This document shows, one piece after another, positions 61,264 to 64,000 of a stretch of 64,000 nucleotides of DNA (the first letter of the stretch is position 1; each line of letters begins with the position of its first letter). A model generated the notes under the pieces. It was not told the origin of the DNA, ran no database searches, and saw only the letters and a program-made list of their open reading frames with translations. Made by a program: the position numbers and the translations under genes. Source of the stretch: Vibrio celticus (GTDB lineage: Bacteria; Pseudomonadota; Gammaproteobacteria; Enterobacterales; Vibrionaceae); contig NZ_AP025463.1 in assembly GCF_024347335.1 (NCBI RefSeq), positions 744,001 through 808,000 of the forward strand, given 5' to 3'.

Positions 61264-61602
61264 ATGAAAAAGATTGAAGCCATTATCAAGCCATTCAAAC
61301 TTGATGATGTACGTGAAGCACTTGCAGAAGTGGGTATTACGGGTATGACAGTATCTGAAGTTAAAGGCTTTGGACGTCAAAAAGGTCATACTGAGCTATA
61401 CCGCGGCGCAGAGTACATGGTCGACTTTTTACCTAAAGTGAAACTAGAAATCGTTGTGACCGACGAAGTGGCTGACCAATGTGTTGATACCATCATCGAG
61501 ACGGCTCAAACAGGTAAAATTGGTGACGGTAAGATCTTCATTACTGAAGTTGAACGTGTGGTACGTATTCGTACTGGCGAAGAAGACGAAGACGCCGTAT
61601 AA
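61264..61602 (+). CDS. glnB: GlnB, nitrogen regulatory protein PII
   Basis: A trimeric signal protein that senses 2-oxoglutarate and ATP/ADP, is uridylylated by GlnD, and controls NtrB and the GlnE adenylyltransferase. I chose ATG 61264 (MKKIEAIIKPFKLDD), since AAGGGATG lies just before it and the 112 residues equal E. coli GlnB. The T-loop has Tyr51 (GAEYMVDF), the uridylylation site, and the TGKIGDGKIF signature is intact. With no amtB beside it and the very close likeness to E. coli GlnB, it is GlnB rather than GlnK. Confidence 0.93.
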   Translation: MKKIEAIIKPFKLDDVREALAEVGITGMTVSEVKGFGRQKGHTELYRGAEYMVDFLPKVKLEIVVTDEVADQCVDTIIETAQTGKIGDGKIFITEVERVVRIRTGEEDEDAV

Positions 61603-61617
61603 AAAAACTATTACCCT

Positions 61618-61645
61618 AAAAGGAGCGTTTATCGCTCCTTTTTCA
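61618..61645 (+). terminator. glnB terminator
   Basis: AAAGGAGCG pairs with CGCTCCTTT around TTTAT, followed by TT. Confidence 0.9.
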
Positions 61646-61663
61646 TTTCTGGTAGGGTGCTGT

Positions 61664-62506
61664 ATGTTTAAGAAAACCATCATTCTTATCACGCTATTGA
61701 TAACGCTTGCTGTCGTTAGTTTTCATTTTATCTTCGTGATCCCGAATAAACCCAACCTGATCACTTCCTCTCAAAGTACCAGTAACGACATCTACAGTTG
61801 CTACCAAAACTCTGCACCGAAAGCGATTGATGTGTCTGATGGCTTAGACATTACGGTGTGGAATATCTATAAGCAAAACCGAAATAATTGGCAGAGTGAG
61901 TTAAATAAGCTGTCAGCAGGTAGCGATTTAGTCTTGCTACAAGAAGCGAGTATGACAGAAGGGCTTCGCCAATGGGTAACGAGCGGCCAGTGGGGAAGCA
62001 CACGTGTGAATGCGTTTGAGGCGTTTGAGCAAAGTGCAGGGGTACTCAACCTAGCAACTCATTTGCCGATTGAAGCTTGTGCTTATACTCATGAAGAACC
62101 TTGGCTTCAATTGCCTAAATCCGCGCTTTGGTCGCGTTACCAACTAAGCAATGGCGAAGAGCTGGCTGTGATTAATATTCACGCTGTGAACTTTACCTTT
62201 GGTACGGAAGATTATGAGGCTCAGCTCAAGAGCTTAACTGATAATCTGCAAAAGTATCGTGGACCTGTTATTTTTGCTGGGGATTTTAATAGCTGGAGTG
62301 AAGCTCGCTTTGCTGTATTGAAAGATGCGTTGGAGAAGGTTGGTTTGACGGAAGTTACCTTTGAGCCAGATAACAGAACTCAGTTCATTACAGGACTGGT
62401 GCTCGACCACGTATTCTATCGAGGGCTAGAGGTAGAAAAAGCAAAAGCGCCCATTACGGACGCTTCTGATCACAACCCTATGCGAGTGACCTTTAAGGCT
62501 AAATAG
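61664..62506 (+). CDS. YafD-like endonuclease/exonuclease/phosphatase-fold protein
   Basis: A 280-residue protein with one N-terminal membrane helix (IILITLLITLAVVSFHFIFVI) and a large EEP domain: ITVWNIYKQNR, LVLLQEASMTEG, VINIHAVNFTFG, VIFAGDFNSWSEAR and TDASDHNPMRVTF. The WNIYKQ, GDFN and SDHNP motifs fit the UPF0294 (E. coli YafD) group. The substrate, whether nucleic acid or phosphoester, is unknown. I chose ATG 61664 with GGTAGGGTG upstream; the longer frame overlaps glnB and its terminator. Confidence 0.83.
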   Translation: MFKKTIILITLLITLAVVSFHFIFVIPNKPNLITSSQSTSNDIYSCYQNSAPKAIDVSDGLDITVWNIYKQNRNNWQSELNKLSAGSDLVLLQEASMTEGLRQWVTSGQWGSTRVNAFEAFEQSAGVLNLATHLPIEACAYTHEEPWLQLPKSALWSRYQLSNGEELAVINIHAVNFTFGTEDYEAQLKSLTDNLQKYRGPVIFAGDFNSWSEARFAVLKDALEKVGLTEVTFEPDNRTQFITGLVLDHVFYRGLEVEKAKAPITDASDHNPMRVTFKAK

Positions 62507-62605
62507 TCATTAGTCATTGGAGCTTAACCATTCGCACGGTGGTTACCTTGGGAAATCTAACGGAACAATAGGCTAGAGAGTTTTCGCTAGCCTTATCTCT
62601 TCAAC

Positions 62606-63292
62606 TTAAAAGATTAAAATGTAGAGCGCCCAGATTAGGTAGTAGCCAACCCATGGTAAGCCTGAAATCACAAGCGCTTGCCCGCGTTCAAACTCAGTCC
62701 ACGTTAATACCGCAGCATAACCTAGCACGATGTACCACGGCAGAAGCAGTGGTAATGAGCTAGCAAACTGTGACCAATCATTAGTTAGCGGTAACTTGAT
62801 CAAGCCATTTAAGCTGTTCAAGTCGGCAGCGTAGTTCATCACATGTCCATGCTTGAGTATCAGGCTTGCGTAGCTTGCTACATCACCTAAAACAGCTGGG
62901 AATATAACAACCGATGCCGCTGCAAACCATCGCCAAAAGCTGTGTTGGTGTTGGCTTGGCTTGGTTGCTAGGTTAAACCAGAATGCCAATAGAACGATGG
63001 TCAACGTTCGGCCAAATACGTCGCTGATGATCTCACTTGCGAGTAAGGTATTGCTGTCAAGTAACGCCAATTGGTCAGGGTTCGTTTGAGCCAGTTGCTG
63101 CGATAGCTCTGCACTTAACCAGGCAAAATCTACATTCGAAAAATAAGCACCCCAAAATAAAAATGGGCTGAGCATTAATACGATGTAGGGTTGCCATCCC
63201 CAAGCACTTCGTTGATAAAGCGCTAAGAAACAAGCTGTTGGCGAACGGAATATATCCAACAGCATGACGAGTGGGTTACTTGACGGGTTCAT
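62606..63292 (-). CDS. Yip1-family-like inner-membrane protein
   Basis: A 228-residue protein with about five hydrophobic helices (YIVLMLSPFLFWGAYF; LTIVLLAFWFNLA; WFAAASVVIFPAVLGDVASY; LLLPWYIVLGYAAVL; GYYLIWALYILIF). N-terminal LLDIFRSPTACF and the helix layout resemble bacterial Yip1/YIP-type proteins; the assignment is tentative. Its ATG overlaps the mltD stop (ATGA, 63289-63292), so it is translated from the mltD message. Confidence 0.6.
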   Translation of the reverse strand: MNPSSNPLVMLLDIFRSPTACFLALYQRSAWGWQPYIVLMLSPFLFWGAYFSNVDFAWLSAELSQQLAQTNPDQLALLDSNTLLASEIISDVFGRTLTIVLLAFWFNLATKPSQHQHSFWRWFAAASVVIFPAVLGDVASYASLILKHGHVMNYAADLNSLNGLIKLPLTNDWSQFASSLPLLLPWYIVLGYAAVLTWTEFERGQALVISGLPWVGYYLIWALYILIF

Positions 63293-64000
63293 ACACTTAC
63301 CTTAGTTACATCAACATACAGCTTCAGTTTTTGTCCTGGCTGTAGGTATTTCTTGTTCTGCAAAGTGTTCCATTTTACAACATCTGCACTTTTTACTTTG
63401 AACTTTGATGCAATACCGCTGACTGTGTCACCTGATCTCACGTTATAAAAGATCGTACGGATGATGGCGCCGTCTGAACCGTTCTTCCAAATGACCAGTT
63501 CTTGACCAACTCTAAGCGTGTCGCGTGGTCCCATGCCATTCCATTTAGCCAGTGACTGGTGAGAGACCTTATTTGCGCGTGCAATCGTCCATAGGCTGTC
63601 ACCACTTCTTACAGTATGGCTGAGCTTATATTGACCACGACTCTTCGACTGTGTGCTTGCTAGGCGATTTGAGGCGCTTAGGGCGTATGTCTTGTCGTCT
63701 TTGGTGGATGTTGGGATAAGTAAGTGCTGGCCGATACGAATATTGTTGTTGCTCAAACCGTTTGCAGAGCGGATCACTTTGCTGGTGGTGTTATATTTGC
63801 TTGCCAGTACGCTAATGCTGTCACCAGATTGAACCTTGTAACGCACCAACTTCATGCCTTTGCCTTTATTGGCGGCCACTTCTTTGTTGAACTTCTCAAC
63901 AGAGCTTAGAGGAAGTAATAATTGCTGATGTTTTTCTGGTGCCGTCGCCCACTGGTTATAAGCGGGGTTGTAGCCTTGAAGCTCTTTGACAGGAATGCCT
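63289..64000 (-). CDS. mltD: MltD, membrane-bound lytic murein transglycosylase D, C-terminal part (runs off window)
   Basis: The last 236 codons. The frame stays open to the right edge and includes VKELQGYNPAYNQWATAP, which matches the region after the catalytic domain of MltD. Three LysM peptidoglycan-binding domains follow (YKVQSGDSISVLASKYNTTS; HTVRSGDSLWTIARANKVS; YNVRSGDTVSGIASKFKVK). The enzyme cuts glycan strands at the outer membrane. The signal peptide and catalytic Glu lie outside the window. The stop codon overlaps the start of the membrane-protein gene downstream. Confidence 0.88.
   Translation of the reverse strand, partial: GIPVKELQGYNPAYNQWATAPEKHQQLLLPLSSVEKFNKEVAANKGKGMKLVRYKVQSGDSISVLASKYNTTSKVIRSANGLSNNNIRIGQHLLIPTSTKDDKTYALSASNRLASTQSKSRGQYKLSHTVRSGDSLWTIARANKVSHQSLAKWNGMGPRDTLRVGQELVIWKNGSDGAIIRTIFYNVRSGDTVSGIASKFKVKSADVVKWNTLQNKKYLQPGQKLKLYVDVTKVSV

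Noticed and set aside
61481..61663. A 61-residue N-terminal extension of the YafD-like protein
   Set aside because: It would overlap glnB and its terminator. The ATG at 61664 has a ribosome binding site and starts at the membrane helix.
1..64000. CRISPR arrays, prophage genes, rRNA, tRNA or known defence systems
   Set aside because: I looked for regular direct repeats, phage structural or integrase genes, cloverleaf sequences and defence-type proteins, and saw none.

Overview
The window looks like part of the main chromosome of a Vibrio (Gammaproteobacteria), probably a member of the Splendidus clade or a close relative. The genus call rests on gene order and protein sequences: queF-syd, metNIQ, gmhB, a trehalose treR-treB-treC block, proS-trmO, csrB, glnD-map, and the long rpsB-to-accA block. 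The clade is inference. Base composition is even (about 44-45% GC by eye) and codon use is uniform. The only clear mobile element is one IS5-type insertion sequence. No rRNA, tRNA, CRISPR array or prophage was seen.

Layout. 1-5671 (minus strand): the start of ppnN, a GGDEF diguanylate cyclase, a TPR protein with a ruined GGDEF domain, and queF. 5803-7129 (plus): syd and a zinc-ribbon protein. 7400-17184: a trehalose regulon (LamB-type porin, treR, treB, treC) with four TreR-type operators. It is interleaved with the MetJ-controlled methionine transporter metNIQ, gmhB and a lysozyme-inhibitor-type lipoprotein. 17238-20699: a membrane-bound ToxR/CadC-like regulator followed by a lipoprotein gene that is split at codon 8 by an 883-bp IS. 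Removing the IS restores a perfect lipoprotein signal peptide. 20782-28227: a YitT membrane protein, glyA, small lipoprotein, yaeP and DUF4250 genes, a YebE-like gene, proS, trmO, and the zinc-independent ribosomal protein pair rpmE2-rpmJ2 behind adjoining Fur-like and Zur-like boxes. 28615-35438: an AbgT transporter, yaiI, a KfrA-like small protein, the CsrB regulatory RNA with an upstream GacA/VarA box, a GNAT acetyltransferase, DUF3301 and DUF3549 genes, yqcC-truC and yaeH.

35657-60763 is core housekeeping: glnD and map on the minus strand, then rpsB-tsf-pyrH-frr-uppS-cdsA-ispC-rseP-bamA-skp-lpxD-fabZ-lpxA-lpxB-rnhB-dnaE-accA-tilS on the plus strand. It links translation, isoprenoid, phospholipid and lipid A synthesis, outer-membrane assembly and replication. 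The end of the window holds a cytochrome c, glnB (the PII substrate of GlnD), a YafD-like protein, a Yip1-like membrane protein and the C-terminal part of mltD.

The least explained material is the regulator/lipoprotein module at 17238-20760. It combines an IS-broken gene, a hairpin that buries its ribosome binding site, and a 12-bp palindrome ahead of the regulator. Next are the adjoining metal-regulator boxes before rpmE2, the two-locus trehalose regulon, and an 80-nt inverted-repeat element after glyA. I found no clearly new defence or biosynthetic system.
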